From positions 186,001 through 250,000 of the forward strand of contig NZ_BMZB01000003.1 of assembly GCF_014652575.1 (NCBI RefSeq): DNA of 64,000 bases. Reading direction: 5' to 3'. The stretch comes from Asticcacaulis endophyticus. Its GTDB lineage: Bacteria; Pseudomonadota; Alphaproteobacteria; Caulobacterales; Caulobacteraceae. The notes beneath the pieces were generated by a model, which had not been told where the DNA came from, made no database searches, and was given only the letters and a program-made list of their open reading frames with translations. The position numbers and the translations under genes are program-made. This document shows, piece after piece, positions 28,894 through 38,892 of this stretch. Numbering within the stretch: position 1 is the first letter of the stretch; the number at the start of each line of letters is the position of its first letter.

Positions 28894-30113
28894 TGCTAAA
28901 TGCGCTGCCAAAGTCCGTCACGGTTTTGGGATCTACCGGGTCCATAGGTGTGTCGACTCTGGCGCTGATCGAAGAATTAAACGCGCTTGAGCCTAAGTAC
29001 CGCATCGATGTTCTGTGTGGTGGTAAGAATATTGAGCTTTTGGCGCAACAGGCGCGCAAATTTCGCCCCGGCTTAACGGTCATTGCAGACACTGAATCGT
29101 GGGACGCTTTTCAGGGCCTGATGGAGGGTTCCGGCCTTGAGATTGCCTGTGGCGACGCTGCGGTGATTGAGGCGGCGGCCCGTCCGGTAGACTGGGTGAT
29201 GGCCGCGATAGTCGGTATTGCGGGCCTTGAGCCGGTTTGGGCGGCATCGGGAACCGGTGCTACTGTAGCCCTTGCCAACAAAGAAGCTCTGGTGTGTTGC
29301 GGTCCGGCCTTACTGGCGCGTGCGAAAGCGGCAGGCGGGTGTATTTTGCCCGTTGATTCTGAGCACAACGCCATTTTCCAAGTCCTTGATGGCACCCAAA
29401 AGGATATGGTCAATCGCCTTGTGTTGACGGCATCCGGTGGGCCTTTCAGAGGCTACAGCCGCGATCAGTTAAGCCGGGTAACCGTAGAGCAGGCTCTAAA
29501 GCACCCGAACTGGTCGATGGGCGCTAAGATCACGATCGACAGCGCCAGTCTGGCTAACAAAGGCCTTGAATTCATTGAAGCGGCCTATTTGTTTGATATG
29601 CCTGCCGATCAGATTGATGCGGTGATCCATCCGCAGTCGGTCATCCATTCGATGGTGGAATATAAGGATGGCTCCAGTCTGGCTCAGATGGGGCCGGCGG
29701 ATATGCGGGTGCCGATTTCCTACTGCCTGAACTGGCCGCGCCGCACAGCCTGGCAGGCACCGGGTTTTGATCTCAAAACCATTGGGTCTTTGACGTTTGA
29801 AGCGCCTGACGAAGACGCTTTTCCGATGTTAAGGCTGGCTCGTGAAGCTCTTAAGGCCGGGGGTGACATGCCGGTCGTCTTTAACGCGGCCAATGAGGTT
29901 TGCGTTGCCGCCTTTTTGCAGAAACGCCTCGCCTTTACGCAAATCGCCGAAAATGTCGAAGCTGCCATGATGCGGGCCCAATTGCCTTCTAAAGCGATTA
30001 ATGACACAAGTCAGGATGTCGGGACTATTCTTGAGCTTGATGCTCGCATTCGCGCTCTGGTGGGCGGCTTTTGTGATCGTTCAGCCTCAAGCGTTCCAAA
30101 GCTTCGCGCCTAA
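28893..30113 (+). CDS. dxr: 1-deoxy-D-xylulose 5-phosphate reductoisomerase
   Basis: Second enzyme of the MEP isoprenoid pathway: it converts DXP to methylerythritol phosphate using NADPH and a divalent metal. It has 406 residues with the nucleotide motif LGSTGSIGVSTLAL, LANKEALVCCG, metal ligands in VDSEHNAIFQ, TASGGPFRG and HPNWSMGAKITIDSA. Feeding isopentenyl units to uppS just upstream makes functional sense. Its start overlaps the cdsA stop. Confidence 0.98.
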   Translation: MLNALPKSVTVLGSTGSIGVSTLALIEELNALEPKYRIDVLCGGKNIELLAQQARKFRPGLTVIADTESWDAFQGLMEGSGLEIACGDAAVIEAAARPVDWVMAAIVGIAGLEPVWAASGTGATVALANKEALVCCGPALLARAKAAGGCILPVDSEHNAIFQVLDGTQKDMVNRLVLTASGGPFRGYSRDQLSRVTVEQALKHPNWSMGAKITIDSASLANKGLEFIEAAYLFDMPADQIDAVIHPQSVIHSMVEYKDGSSLAQMGPADMRVPISYCLNWPRRTAWQAPGFDLKTIGSLTFEAPDEDAFPMLRLAREALKAGGDMPVVFNAANEVCVAAFLQKRLAFTQIAENVEAAMMRAQLPSKAINDTSQDVGTILELDARIRALVGGFCDRSASSVPKLRA

Positions 30114-30133
30114 ACCAGAGAGATACGCGCTAC

Positions 30134-31333
30134 ATGCATGCTATTGTCACCATCTTGCAATTTCTGATTCTGATTAGTGTCATTGTGACGATTCATGAAC
30201 TGGGTCATTTCAGCGTCGCGCGGTTGTTCAAGACTAAGATTGAGCGTTTTTCAGTAGGTTTCGGACACAAGCTTTTGGTGCGTACCGATAAAAACGGGGT
30301 TGAATGGTGCCTGAGCGCCATTCCTTTGGGCGGATATGTGAAATTTGCCGGTGATGAGCATGTGTCCTCTATGTCGCCGGATGCCAAGGAACTCGATGCT
30401 GCGCGCACCGCCATTGTCGCCAAAGAAGGCGAGGGGGCGGAAAAAGCTTATTTCCATTTCAAGCCGGTCTGGCAGCGGATGCTAATCGTCGCTGCGGGGC
30501 CTTTTGCCAATTTCGTTCTGGCGATTGTGCTGTTTGCGGGCGTACTGATGTTTATCGGCAAAGGGCAAACGCCCGCAAGTGTCGTTAGCGTTGAGCCAAA
30601 CTCTCCGGCGGCAGCGGCGGGCTTTAAACCCGGTGACCTCATCACAGAAATCGATGGTCGCGATGTCGAAAATCATCAGGATGCCCTCACCCTCATCATG
30701 ATGCGGGCGGATAGTACGATCGACATTACCGTACTGCGTGACGGCGCATCGGTTGTTCTGAAAGCAACGCCTGCGCGTAAAGAACGTGAAGTTGGCTCAG
30801 GGGGGCATCGCATCAAGGCCGGTCGTTTAGGTATTGAGATGGGCGGCGATATGCGCTGGCAGCGGTTTGCGCCGCACACGGCGCTTGTCGAAGGGGCCAA
30901 AATGACCTGGCAAGTGCTTGATACGAATGTGACCTATATTGGCCGCATTTTCGCGGGAAAAGAAAATGGTGACCAGCTAAGCGGTATTATTGGTATGACT
31001 AAGGCCACCGGAGATATTACTTCTGAAACCATGAAAGTGAAGGCACCTTTAGAAGAGAGGCTGCTTTTAGTTGCTTTAAACATGATCACTATGGCCGCGG
31101 TCATTTCGGTGGGCATTGGCTTCCTTAATCTGCTGCCGGTGCCGGTGCTGGATGGTGGTCACCTCTTGTTTTATACCTATGAGGCGGTTATGCAAAAGCC
31201 GCTAAATTCGGCCATACAGGGCTATGGCTACAGACTGGGACTTGTAACCTTGCTGGGTTTGATGTTGTTCGCGACTTGGAACGATCTAAATCATACAGGG
31301 GTAGTGAAATTCTTTGGGGGACTGTTTTCGTAA
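30134..31333 (+). CDS. rseP: RseP site-2 protease (M50)
   Basis: Intramembrane zinc metalloprotease that cleaves anti-sigma factors and leftover signal peptides. It has 399 residues: HELGH in the first helix near residue 22, a single visible PDZ domain at about 140-215 (SVEPNSPAAAAGFKPGDLI), and the third zinc ligand in NLLPVPVLDGGHLL near 340. E. coli RseP has two PDZ domains, so this is the shorter alphaproteobacterial form. It lies 20 bases after dxr and upstream of bamA. Confidence 0.95.
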   Translation: MHAIVTILQFLILISVIVTIHELGHFSVARLFKTKIERFSVGFGHKLLVRTDKNGVEWCLSAIPLGGYVKFAGDEHVSSMSPDAKELDAARTAIVAKEGEGAEKAYFHFKPVWQRMLIVAAGPFANFVLAIVLFAGVLMFIGKGQTPASVVSVEPNSPAAAAGFKPGDLITEIDGRDVENHQDALTLIMMRADSTIDITVLRDGASVVLKATPARKEREVGSGGHRIKAGRLGIEMGGDMRWQRFAPHTALVEGAKMTWQVLDTNVTYIGRIFAGKENGDQLSGIIGMTKATGDITSETMKVKAPLEERLLLVALNMITMAAVISVGIGFLNLLPVPVLDGGHLLFYTYEAVMQKPLNSAIQGYGYRLGLVTLLGLMLFATWNDLNHTGVVKFFGGLFS

Positions 31334-31430
31334 TTAACAACTCTGCAAATACCGAAGTGCCGGTGGCTGCGATTGTTTATGGTTAGCGAAACACGGACCG
31401 CCGTCCGAACATAAAAATGATACAGAACAT

Positions 31431-33812
31431 ATGACTAAGGGCCTCAACGTGCATACTTCTTCACGAAAGCTTCAATCGGGCGTCAGCGTTCTGGCGTTTC
31501 TAAGCCTAGGGCTTCTGACCACTCCGGCCATGGCGCAAACGGCGCCTGTTGATCCGGTGCAGACCCAGCCAGCGGTGGCACCACAAGCGGCGATCAATAT
31601 TGGCCGTATCCGTGTCGAAGGTAATGAGCGCATCGATTCGCAGACGATCATTTCGTATCTGCCGGTGCAGGTGGGCCAGCCAGCAACGCCTCTGGCCATC
31701 GACCAATCGGTAAAAACCCTGTTCCGCACAGAACTGTTTTCCGACGTTCAGATCGTCATGAATGGCGCTGAAATGGTGGTCAGCGTTGTCGAAAGCCCGA
31801 TCATCAACCAAGTGGTTTTTGAAGGCAACAGCGCCCTATCCAAAGACAAGCTGCGCGAAGAAGTGACTATCCGTCCCCGCGGTGTGTTTACCCGTGCCAA
31901 GGTTCAGGCCGATGTTCAGCGCATTATTGAACTTTACCGCCGATCTGGCCGGATTTCGGCGACCGTGACTCCAAAGATCGTTGAACTGCCGCAAAAGCGG
32001 GTCGATCTGATTTTTGAAATCGATGAAGGCGTCAAGACCGGTGTGTCGAGCATGAACTTTATCGGCAACAAAGCGTTCTCGGACAGCGATCTTTCAAGTG
32101 TCGTCGTCACTAAAAAGTCGATCTGGTGGAAGTTCTTCTCATCGAATGACAACTATGATCCGGATCGTATGGATTACGACCGTGAGCAGTTGAGAAAGCA
32201 TTACACCAACCGCGGGTACTATGATTTCCGCGTGGTATCGTCCGTGGCTGAGCTGTCGCCGGATCGTAAGGACTTTGCGATCACTTATACGCTGGATGAG
32301 GGTGAAAAATATAACTTCGGTCGTGTTACGGTCAAAACCGAAAATGACAAACTGAATGCCCAGAATCTGGAACGCGTTATTCCGTTCAAGGGCGGCGATC
32401 TCTATGAAAGCGATCTGATCGAAAAGGGCGTCGATAATCTGACCTTTGCGGCCGGTTCCGCAGGTTTTGCGTTTGTGGACATTCGCCCGCGTGACGAGGG
32501 CGATCCTCAGAACCGTACCGTCGATGTGACCTATAATGTCCGCGAAGGTGCGCGCGTCTATATCGATAAGATCGATGTGGTCGGCAATGGCCGCACACTC
32601 GATCGTGTCGTTCGCCGCGAAATGCTGCTATCCGAAGGCGATGCTTACAATAAGGCCCTGCTTGAGCGCTCTAAGATGTATGTCAACGCGCTTGGGTTCT
32701 TCAAAGACGTTGAAATCAAGGAAGTGCCATCGACTACGGCTGACAAGACCAATATCGAAGTGGCGGTCACGGAGCAGCCCACCGGCGAACTGTCGTTTGG
32801 GGCAGGCTTCTCGTCTTATGAAAAGTTCATTTTTGACGTGGGTATCACTGAGCGTAACTTCCGCGGTCGTGGCCAGAACGTGCGGGCCCGGATTTCAACG
32901 GGCTCTATCCAGAGAAATGTCGACATCAGCTTTACTGAACCGCATTTCTTGAATCGTGATGTGCAGGCCGGTATCGACCTGTTCTCATCGGCGCTCGATT
33001 ACTCGGAATACACCAGCTATAAGTCCGAAAGTAACGGCTTTGGCCTGCGTCTGGGCTACAGCCTGAATGGCTATAGCCTGCTGCGCCTGCGCTACAACCT
33101 GCGTTCGGACGACTTGTCCTACGGCACCACCTCAACCCAGTGTGATGACCTTATCTATAGCTGCGGCACCGGCGTGACATCGAGCGTGGGCTACACCTTG
33201 TCGTTCGACCGTCGGAATGACTTTGTGCAGGCGACGCGCGGCTGGCAGGCGATTGCCCGTCAGGATTTTGCGGGCCTGGGCGGTGACGTGAAATATGTTC
33301 GCTCTGAACTTGAGGCTCACTGGTATTACGGCTTCCGCAAGGACATGATCCTGCATCTGCAAGGTTTAGCCGGAAATATAACCCCATTTGGCGGTGACGC
33401 AGTCCGCATCAATGACCGCTTCTTCAAGGGCGGCACGACGTTCCGCGGCTTTGAAAATGCCGGTATTGGCCCGCGCGATCAAAGCTCAACCTATGCCTTG
33501 GGCGGCCAAACCTATGCCATCGGTACGGTCGAACTGGGCATCCCGAACGGTCTGCCTGAGCAGTACGGCCTCAAAACAGCCTTATTCGTGGATTTCGGTA
33601 CGCTCGGCGGTGTGGATGACCGCCTTAAGATGAGTGGTAGCACCGTGAACACAAATATCGTAGATGATATGTCATTGCGGGCAGCAGCCGGTGTAACCAT
33701 TCGTTGGAAATCCCCCATGGGGCCGATCCAGTTCGATATTTCACAGGTCCTCTCGCGCGAAGATTACGACAAGACGGAAACTTTCCGTTTCTCGCAGTCG
33801 ACCCAGTTTTAA
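31431..33812 (+). CDS. bamA: Outer membrane protein assembly factor BamA
   Basis: Central Omp85 protein that folds and inserts outer-membrane barrels. It has 793 residues: a signal peptide ending TTPAMAQT, five POTRA domains (about 45-425), and a 16-strand barrel with the conserved FRGFENAGIGPRD motif near residue 672; the final residue is Phe, as in most barrels. The ATG at 31431 has no clear ribosome site, whereas an in-frame GTG at 31449 has AAGGG 8 bases upstream and still gives a complete signal peptide, so the true start may be there. Confidence 0.97.
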   Translation: MTKGLNVHTSSRKLQSGVSVLAFLSLGLLTTPAMAQTAPVDPVQTQPAVAPQAAINIGRIRVEGNERIDSQTIISYLPVQVGQPATPLAIDQSVKTLFRTELFSDVQIVMNGAEMVVSVVESPIINQVVFEGNSALSKDKLREEVTIRPRGVFTRAKVQADVQRIIELYRRSGRISATVTPKIVELPQKRVDLIFEIDEGVKTGVSSMNFIGNKAFSDSDLSSVVVTKKSIWWKFFSSNDNYDPDRMDYDREQLRKHYTNRGYYDFRVVSSVAELSPDRKDFAITYTLDEGEKYNFGRVTVKTENDKLNAQNLERVIPFKGGDLYESDLIEKGVDNLTFAAGSAGFAFVDIRPRDEGDPQNRTVDVTYNVREGARVYIDKIDVVGNGRTLDRVVRREMLLSEGDAYNKALLERSKMYVNALGFFKDVEIKEVPSTTADKTNIEVAVTEQPTGELSFGAGFSSYEKFIFDVGITERNFRGRGQNVRARISTGSIQRNVDISFTEPHFLNRDVQAGIDLFSSALDYSEYTSYKSESNGFGLRLGYSLNGYSLLRLRYNLRSDDLSYGTTSTQCDDLIYSCGTGVTSSVGYTLSFDRRNDFVQATRGWQAIARQDFAGLGGDVKYVRSELEAHWYYGFRKDMILHLQGLAGNITPFGGDAVRINDRFFKGGTTFRGFENAGIGPRDQSSTYALGGQTYAIGTVELGIPNGLPEQYGLKTALFVDFGTLGGVDDRLKMSGSTVNTNIVDDMSLRAAAGVTIRWKSPMGPIQFDISQVLSREDYDKTETFRFSQSTQF

Positions 33813-33856
33813 ACCGTTTATCTCCGGAGGCACATCTCCGGGAAACCAACAAAGCC

Positions 33857-34525
33857 ATGAGTGTTACATCGATGAAAAAATCTCTGCTCGTTCTCGCCAG
33901 CGCTGCGGCGCTTATGGCCGGTCAGGTTTCGGCCCAGACGGCACCGGCTGCTGCCCCGGCGCAACCGGCCATGAACCCAGGTCCGGTGATACCGGGCGTC
34001 TGCGTCTATTCAGTTGAAGACGCCATTGCCGGCTCTGACATGGGCAAGGCTGCCGGTGAGCGCATGCGCCAGTTGAGCGCTGCGGTTGAGGCTGAAATCA
34101 AGCCTGAGCGCACCGCCATTGAAACCGAAGGTAAATCACTGCAGGATCAGGTCAACGCCAAGACCCTGCAAGGTGAGGCCCTGCAAACCAAGGCTCAGGC
34201 CTTCCAGGGTAAGGTTCAGGGTTTTGAACAGAAGGTACAATTGCGTGGTCAGGAGCTTCAGGCAACTGAAGCCAAGGCCCAGCGTCAAATCGCCACCGAC
34301 CTTGAACCCCAACTGCGTGCCGTCTATACGGAAAAGGGCTGCGGTATTCTGGTTGATCGCAACTCGGTTCTGTTCGCCAACCCGGCTATGGATATCACCG
34401 GACAGGTCGTGACCAAGCTTAACGCTGTCAAAAAGACCATGACCTTTGATCGTGAGCGCATTACGCCGCAAGCCCGTCCGACGGCAGCCGCCCCGGCACC
34501 GACCGCGGCAACCAAAAAGAACTAA
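33857..34525 (+). CDS. skp: OmpH/Skp-family periplasmic chaperone
   Basis: Periplasmic holdase that carries unfolded outer-membrane proteins to BamA. It has 222 residues with a signal peptide ending QVSAQTAP, a Pro/Ala linker, then a long coiled-coil rich in Glu, Lys and Gln (about 60-165) and the conserved YTEKGCGILVDRNSVLF segment. The Pro/Ala-rich C-terminal tail is an addition. ATGs at 33857 and 33872 are both possible; a GGAGG sits too far upstream to decide. bamA-skp-lpxD is the classic order. Confidence 0.9.
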   Translation: MSVTSMKKSLLVLASAAALMAGQVSAQTAPAAAPAQPAMNPGPVIPGVCVYSVEDAIAGSDMGKAAGERMRQLSAAVEAEIKPERTAIETEGKSLQDQVNAKTLQGEALQTKAQAFQGKVQGFEQKVQLRGQELQATEAKAQRQIATDLEPQLRAVYTEKGCGILVDRNSVLFANPAMDITGQVVTKLNAVKKTMTFDRERITPQARPTAAAPAPTAATKKN

Positions 34526-34549
34526 ATAACAGGACGTCCGTAAACACTC

Positions 34550-35566
34550 ATGCCTGATCTGAGATTTTTTGAGGTCGCGTCAAGTCTCAACTTGGATCAG
34601 GTCGTGGCGCTTACACGGGCGAAATATACTGAGACTTCCGTTAAAGGGTGCGGGCCAATAAAGGCCTGCGCCCCTTTATCCGTTGCGGGGCCCGATGAGG
34701 CTGCATTTTTCAGTGATAGACGCTATTTGTCTTCGTTGAAAAAAACGCACGCCGGCTTTGTATTCGTGACCGAGGATGACTCCCCGATGGTGCCTGCGGA
34801 GGGACTGGCTCTGGTCGTTAAATCACCACAGGCCGCTTGGGCACGACTGGCAAATGCCCTTTATAAGCCTGTTCGTCACGACGGCATGGCCGCAGTACAC
34901 CCAACAGCACGCATTGAAGACGATGTTTATATCGGCATCGGTGTTGTTATCGGTCAGAATGCAGAAATCGGGTCGGGTACGCGGTTAGAAGCCTATAGCG
35001 TTATCGGGCCGGGCTGTACCATTGGCCGCAATTGCCGGATTGGGGCTCACGCCACGGTTTACTGCGCCTTGATTGGAGATCGTGTCCATATCGCCTCCGG
35101 GGCTCATATTGGTGAGGCGGGCTTTGGGGTTAGCGGGGATGAGCGGGGGCTGATTGACGTGCCGCAACTTGGCAGGGTTATCTTGCAGGATGACATTAGC
35201 GTCGGTTCCGGCACATGTATTGATCGCGGTGCCTATGATGATACGGTGATCGGTGAAGCGACCAAGATCGACAATATGGTTCAGATCGCCCATAATGTTC
35301 AGATTGGCCGCCAGTGCATTATTGCGGCTCACGCTGGTATTTCAGGATCGGCGCGCATCGGTGATGGGGCGATGTTTGGCGGCCGTGCCGGATTGATAGA
35401 CCATATAGCTGTGGGGGCGCGTGCCAAGGTGGCTGCGGGGGCTGTCGTCTATAAAGATGTGCCCGAAGGCGAGATGTGGTCTGGTTTTCCGGCCAAACCC
35501 TCGCGTCAGTTCTTGCGCGAAGCTGCCTGGCTGTCTAAACAGGCGGCTCAGAAAGATAAGGGTTAA
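34550..35566 (+). CDS. lpxD: UDP-3-O-acylglucosamine N-acyltransferase
   Basis: Third step of lipid A synthesis: it adds the second hydroxyacyl chain from acyl-ACP. It has 338 residues: an N-terminal uridine-binding domain (about 1-105, including FFSDRRYLSSL), then left-handed beta-helix hexapeptide repeats (such as IGQNAEIGSGTRLEAYSVIG) with the catalytic region IAHNVQIG near residue 246, and a C-terminal helix. It lies 24 bases after skp and 7 bases before fabZ. Confidence 0.97.
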   Translation: MPDLRFFEVASSLNLDQVVALTRAKYTETSVKGCGPIKACAPLSVAGPDEAAFFSDRRYLSSLKKTHAGFVFVTEDDSPMVPAEGLALVVKSPQAAWARLANALYKPVRHDGMAAVHPTARIEDDVYIGIGVVIGQNAEIGSGTRLEAYSVIGPGCTIGRNCRIGAHATVYCALIGDRVHIASGAHIGEAGFGVSGDERGLIDVPQLGRVILQDDISVGSGTCIDRGAYDDTVIGEATKIDNMVQIAHNVQIGRQCIIAAHAGISGSARIGDGAMFGGRAGLIDHIAVGARAKVAAGAVVYKDVPEGEMWSGFPAKPSRQFLREAAWLSKQAAQKDKG

Positions 35567-35573
35567 CCACTCA

Positions 35574-36083
35574 ATGACAGAAGAAGCCGCTCAGGCCGTA
35601 GCCGAAGTTCAGGCCGTCAATCCCGATCAGGTGGTCGGTGATAGTATTGACTACGCTGAAATTCTCCGGCGCATCCCCCATCGCTATCCGTTTTTGTTGA
35701 TTGATCGTGGGGAGAACTGGATCAAGAACAAAAGCATGACGGGCATTAAGAATGTCACGTTCAATGAGCCGTTTTTTCCGGGGCATTTTCCTGAAAACCC
35801 GGTCATGCCCGGTGTTCTGATCATTGAGGCCATCGGCCAGACCGGCGCAGTTTTGATGTCGAAGTCTCTGGATGCCGATGTCGAAGGCAAAACGATCTTC
35901 TTTATGTCGGTGGATGGTGCGCGCTTCAGAAGTCCTGTGCGTCCTGGCGATACGCTTCACATGAAGGTTGAGGTTCTGCGTCATCGTGGCGACGTCTTCA
36001 AATTCAAAGGCGAAGCCTACGTCAACGGCAAGGTCGTCTGTGAGTGTGAATTCGCGGCCATGGTCGTCGAAAGCCCAAAATAA
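35574..36083 (+). CDS. fabZ: 3-hydroxyacyl-ACP dehydratase FabZ
   Basis: Hot-dog-fold dehydratase of fatty acid elongation that competes with LpxA and LpxD for hydroxyacyl-ACP. It has 169 residues with RRIPHRYPFLLIDRG and the catalytic His in PFFPGHFPENPVMPGVL followed by EAIGQTGAVL. A 24-residue N-terminal extension is present. I chose the ATG at 35574; the longer frame begins inside lpxD. The lpxA start follows the fabZ stop without a gap. Confidence 0.97.
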   Translation: MTEEAAQAVAEVQAVNPDQVVGDSIDYAEILRRIPHRYPFLLIDRGENWIKNKSMTGIKNVTFNEPFFPGHFPENPVMPGVLIIEAIGQTGAVLMSKSLDADVEGKTIFFMSVDGARFRSPVRPGDTLHMKVEVLRHRGDVFKFKGEAYVNGKVVCECEFAAMVVESPK

Positions 36084-36872
36084 ATGACTATTCATCCGAG
36101 CGCCATTATCCATGACGGTGCCCAAATCGGGGCAGATGTGAAAATTGGCCCCTGGTCTGTCGTGGGGCCCGATGTGATTTTGCGGGATGGCGTAGAGTTG
36201 ATCTCCCATGCCGTGATTACCGGTCATACTGAAATTGGAGCGGGGACTGTCGTTCATCCCTTCGCGGTTTTAGGCAGTCACCCTCAGCATCTGGCCCATG
36301 ACAAGAGCGCTATTACCCGCCTGATCGTCGGCGAACGCAATCAGATCCGTGAGCATGTCACCATGCACACGGGGACGGTCAAGGGGGGGGCGGTTACCCG
36401 CGTCGGGAATGACTGTTTGTTTATGGTCGGCTCACACGTAGCTCATGACTGCGTGGTCGGGAACAATGTCGTCATGGCCAATAATGCATCGCTAGGTGGG
36501 CACGTACAGGTCGGTGATTTTGTGTTCCTGGGCGGGTTATGTGGCGTGCATCAGTTTGCGCGTATCGGGCGCTATAGCTTCGTGGGTGGCGCGGCGATGG
36601 TGACCAAGGATGTCATCCCCTATGGCTCGGTCTGGGGGAACCATGCTCGTTTGGAGGGGCTCAATCTGGTGGGTCTTAAGCGCCGTGGTTTTTCACGGGA
36701 TCTGATTTTGTCGCTGCGTACCGCTTATCGGATGATGTTCGCGGATGAGGGCACACTTCAGGAGCGCCTTGATGATGTGCTCGAAAACTTTTCCGAGGTG
36801 GCGCAGATCGTGGAAATCGTGAACTTTATTCGCGAGGATTCCAATCGTCCCATTTGCCTGCCGGCGGAGTAG
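36084..36872 (+). CDS. lpxA: UDP-N-acetylglucosamine O-acyltransferase
   Basis: First committed step of lipid A synthesis. It has 262 residues, all left-handed beta helix in the first two thirds ([20 protein letters not shown] onward), with the active-site histidine in [19 protein letters not shown] and the [25 protein letters not shown] region, then a helical tail with LKRRGFS. Its ATG abuts the fabZ stop and lpxI follows after 4 bases. Confidence 0.97.
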   Translation: MTIHPSAIIHDGAQIGADVKIGPWSVVGPDVILRDGVELISHAVITGHTEIGAGTVVHPFAVLGSHPQHLAHDKSAITRLIVGERNQIREHVTMHTGTVKGGAVTRVGNDCLFMVGSHVAHDCVVGNNVVMANNASLGGHVQVGDFVFLGGLCGVHQFARIGRYSFVGGAAMVTKDVIPYGSVWGNHARLEGLNLVGLKRRGFSRDLILSLRTAYRMMFADEGTLQERLDDVLENFSEVAQIVEIVNFIREDSNRPICLPAE

Positions 36873-36876
36873 AGCC

Positions 36877-37731
36877 GTGACGTCGGGCAAACTGGCGCTA
36901 ATCGCGGGCGGGGGCGCGGTTCCGGTCGAAGTGGCGCGCTATCTTAAGGCAACCGATCGGCCCTACTGCGTCCTGCGTCTCAAAGAATTTGCGGAACCTG
37001 AGCTTACAGATCATCCTGGTTACGATGTCGGACTAGGCGATTTTGGTTTTATTTTCAGCCTGTTGGCGCAGGAAGCCTGCCAAAACATATGTATGGTCGG
37101 CTATGTGCGTCGACCTGATTTTGATACGCTTGAACATGATGCCGGGGGGGCTGCCCATTTGCCCGCCATTCAGGCGGCAGGACGGGGTGGTGATGACAGC
37201 CTCCTGCGGCAAGTTGCCCATATGTTTGAGTCTAAAGGGTATGTTATTGAAGGGGCGCATGAGGCTAACCCGCAGCTTTTAGTTGGTCACGGGCTGCAGG
37301 CTGGGCCTGAACCGTCCGCCAAAGGCCATGACGATATGGTTGAGGCTATTCGTATTGCCAATGTGATCGGGGCTCTGGACATTGGTCAGGCGGCTGTGGT
37401 TGCAAATAAAATCACACTGGCCGTTGAGGCTCAGGAGGGGACTGACTTGATGCTTGCACGCATCAGCGGTCTTTCACCGGCCCTGAAAGGCTCGCTTGCG
37501 GATCGCAAGGGAGTTTTGGCAAAGGTGGCCAAGCCGATACAGGACTTACGTCTGGATATGCCGACTATTGGTATATCGACGGTGGAGGCGGTGGCGCAAG
37601 CTGGTTTATGCGGCATAGTTGGGCAGGTGGGGAAACTGCTGGTCGTTGACAAAACCGCTACCTACGCGACTGCTGACCGATTGGGAGTATTCATCTATGG
37701 CTTCGACGACAGCGACAGCCCGCCCCGTTAA
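36877..37731 (+). CDS. lpxI: UDP-2,3-diacylglucosamine pyrophosphatase LpxI
   Basis: Hydrolyses UDP-2,3-diacylglucosamine to lipid X; LpxI is the alphaproteobacterial replacement for LpxH and is unrelated to it. It has 284 residues, in the former DUF1009 family, with LALIAGGGAVPVEVARYL at the start, GRGGDDSLLRQVAHMFESKG, and the DLRLDMPTIGISTVEAVAQAG-like C-terminal region. The start is GTG at 36877. It overlaps the start of lpxB by 35 bases. Confidence 0.95.
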   Translation: MTSGKLALIAGGGAVPVEVARYLKATDRPYCVLRLKEFAEPELTDHPGYDVGLGDFGFIFSLLAQEACQNICMVGYVRRPDFDTLEHDAGGAAHLPAIQAAGRGGDDSLLRQVAHMFESKGYVIEGAHEANPQLLVGHGLQAGPEPSAKGHDDMVEAIRIANVIGALDIGQAAVVANKITLAVEAQEGTDLMLARISGLSPALKGSLADRKGVLAKVAKPIQDLRLDMPTIGISTVEAVAQAGLCGIVGQVGKLLVVDKTATYATADRLGVFIYGFDDSDSPPR

Positions 37732-38887
37732 AACTATCATGCTGGTCGCGGCCGAGGCGTCGGGTGACGTGCTGGGGGCGGGGCTGATGGCGCAACTCAA
37801 AGCCCGTTCGGATGTTGAGTTGCGGTTCGTAGGCGTTGGCGGCGCGCGTATGGCGGCCCTTGGTCTTAAAAGTCCGTTCGATATCGCTCAGTTATCAATT
37901 TTAGGCATGGTCGAAGGCTTGAAGGCCTATAAACGCGTGAAGGCGCGTGTAGCGGATACGGTTGCACTGGCCGTCAAAGACAAACCAGATGCCGTTATCC
38001 TGATCGATTCGTGGGGGTTCACACTACGGGTCGCTCACGGTATCCGGGCGGTGATGCCAGATGTGGCGTTGATTAAATATGTCGGGCCGCAGGTTTGGGC
38101 TACACGCCCTGGGCGTGCGAAAACACTGGCGCGCAGTGTCGACCTTTTGCTAGCGCTGCACCCGATGGACGCCCCTTATTTTGAGCGCGAGGGGTTAAAG
38201 ACCGTAGTGGTCGGTAACCCGGCACTGAATGTCGATTTCACTAAAGCCGACCCCGATGCCGTTTCCCGGGGCATCGCTCGAAAAGACGGGCAGCAGATGC
38301 TGCTGGTTCTGCCGGGCAGCCGCCCCGCCGAAATCAAACGCCTTATGCCGGTATTCAAAGCGACGATTGAACGATTGCTGGTGGAACGTCCTGATCTAAA
38401 GGTCGTGTTGCCGGTTGCTGATACGGTCAAAGCTTTGGTGCATGAGGCGATCGGGGACATTAAGGACCGCGTGTATCTGATTGACTCCGAAGCTGAAAAG
38501 CTAGGCGCCATGAAGGCAGCAGATCTTGCGTTGGCGTGTTCGGGTACGGTCTCGACGGAACTGGCACTGGCGGGATGTCCGATGATCATTGCTTATAAGG
38601 TCGAGCCGTTGACCTATTATATTTTCAAGGCTCTGTCGTCTTTGAAATATGTAACCTTGTTCAACATCGTTGCCGGTAAGGTAATTGCACCTGAATATCT
38701 TCAAAAAGACTGCACGGTTGATAATCTGGTCAGGGCGGTACGTGAGCGACTGGATAATCCCCAATTGCGCCGGTCACAGATTGAAGCGCAGTACGCGGCC
38801 CTTGATCAGATGGGCCGTGGGCAGCGCCCACCCGCCGAGCTGGCCGCACAGAGCGTTGTCGATTTTCTCAAACTGGCGCGGGCATAA
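37697..38887 (+). CDS. lpxB: Lipid A disaccharide synthase
   Basis: Glycosyltransferase (GT19) that joins lipid X and UDP-diacylglucosamine. It has 396 residues with the family start MLVAAEASGDVLGAGL, the IDSWGFTLRV segment, YVGPQVWATRPGRAKTLA, LPGSRPAEIKRLMPVF and the C-terminal SGTVSTELALAGCPMI. I chose the ATG at 37697 inside lpxI; about 14 residues precede the conserved start. It ends the lipid A operon, converging on the acyltransferase gene with a 5-base gap and no visible terminator. Confidence 0.96.
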   Translation: MASTTATARPVKTIMLVAAEASGDVLGAGLMAQLKARSDVELRFVGVGGARMAALGLKSPFDIAQLSILGMVEGLKAYKRVKARVADTVALAVKDKPDAVILIDSWGFTLRVAHGIRAVMPDVALIKYVGPQVWATRPGRAKTLARSVDLLLALHPMDAPYFEREGLKTVVVGNPALNVDFTKADPDAVSRGIARKDGQQMLLVLPGSRPAEIKRLMPVFKATIERLLVERPDLKVVLPVADTVKALVHEAIGDIKDRVYLIDSEAEKLGAMKAADLALACSGTVSTELALAGCPMIIAYKVEPLTYYIFKALSSLKYVTLFNIVAGKVIAPEYLQKDCTVDNLVRAVRERLDNPQLRRSQIEAQYAALDQMGRGQRPPAELAAQSVVDFLKLARA

Positions 38888-38892
38888 CTGCA

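Noticed and set aside
33824-33841. CCGGAG/CTCCGG hairpin before skp as a translational switch
   Set aside because: The GGAGG it contains is about 27 bases from the nearest start codon, too far to be the ribosome site it would need to hide.
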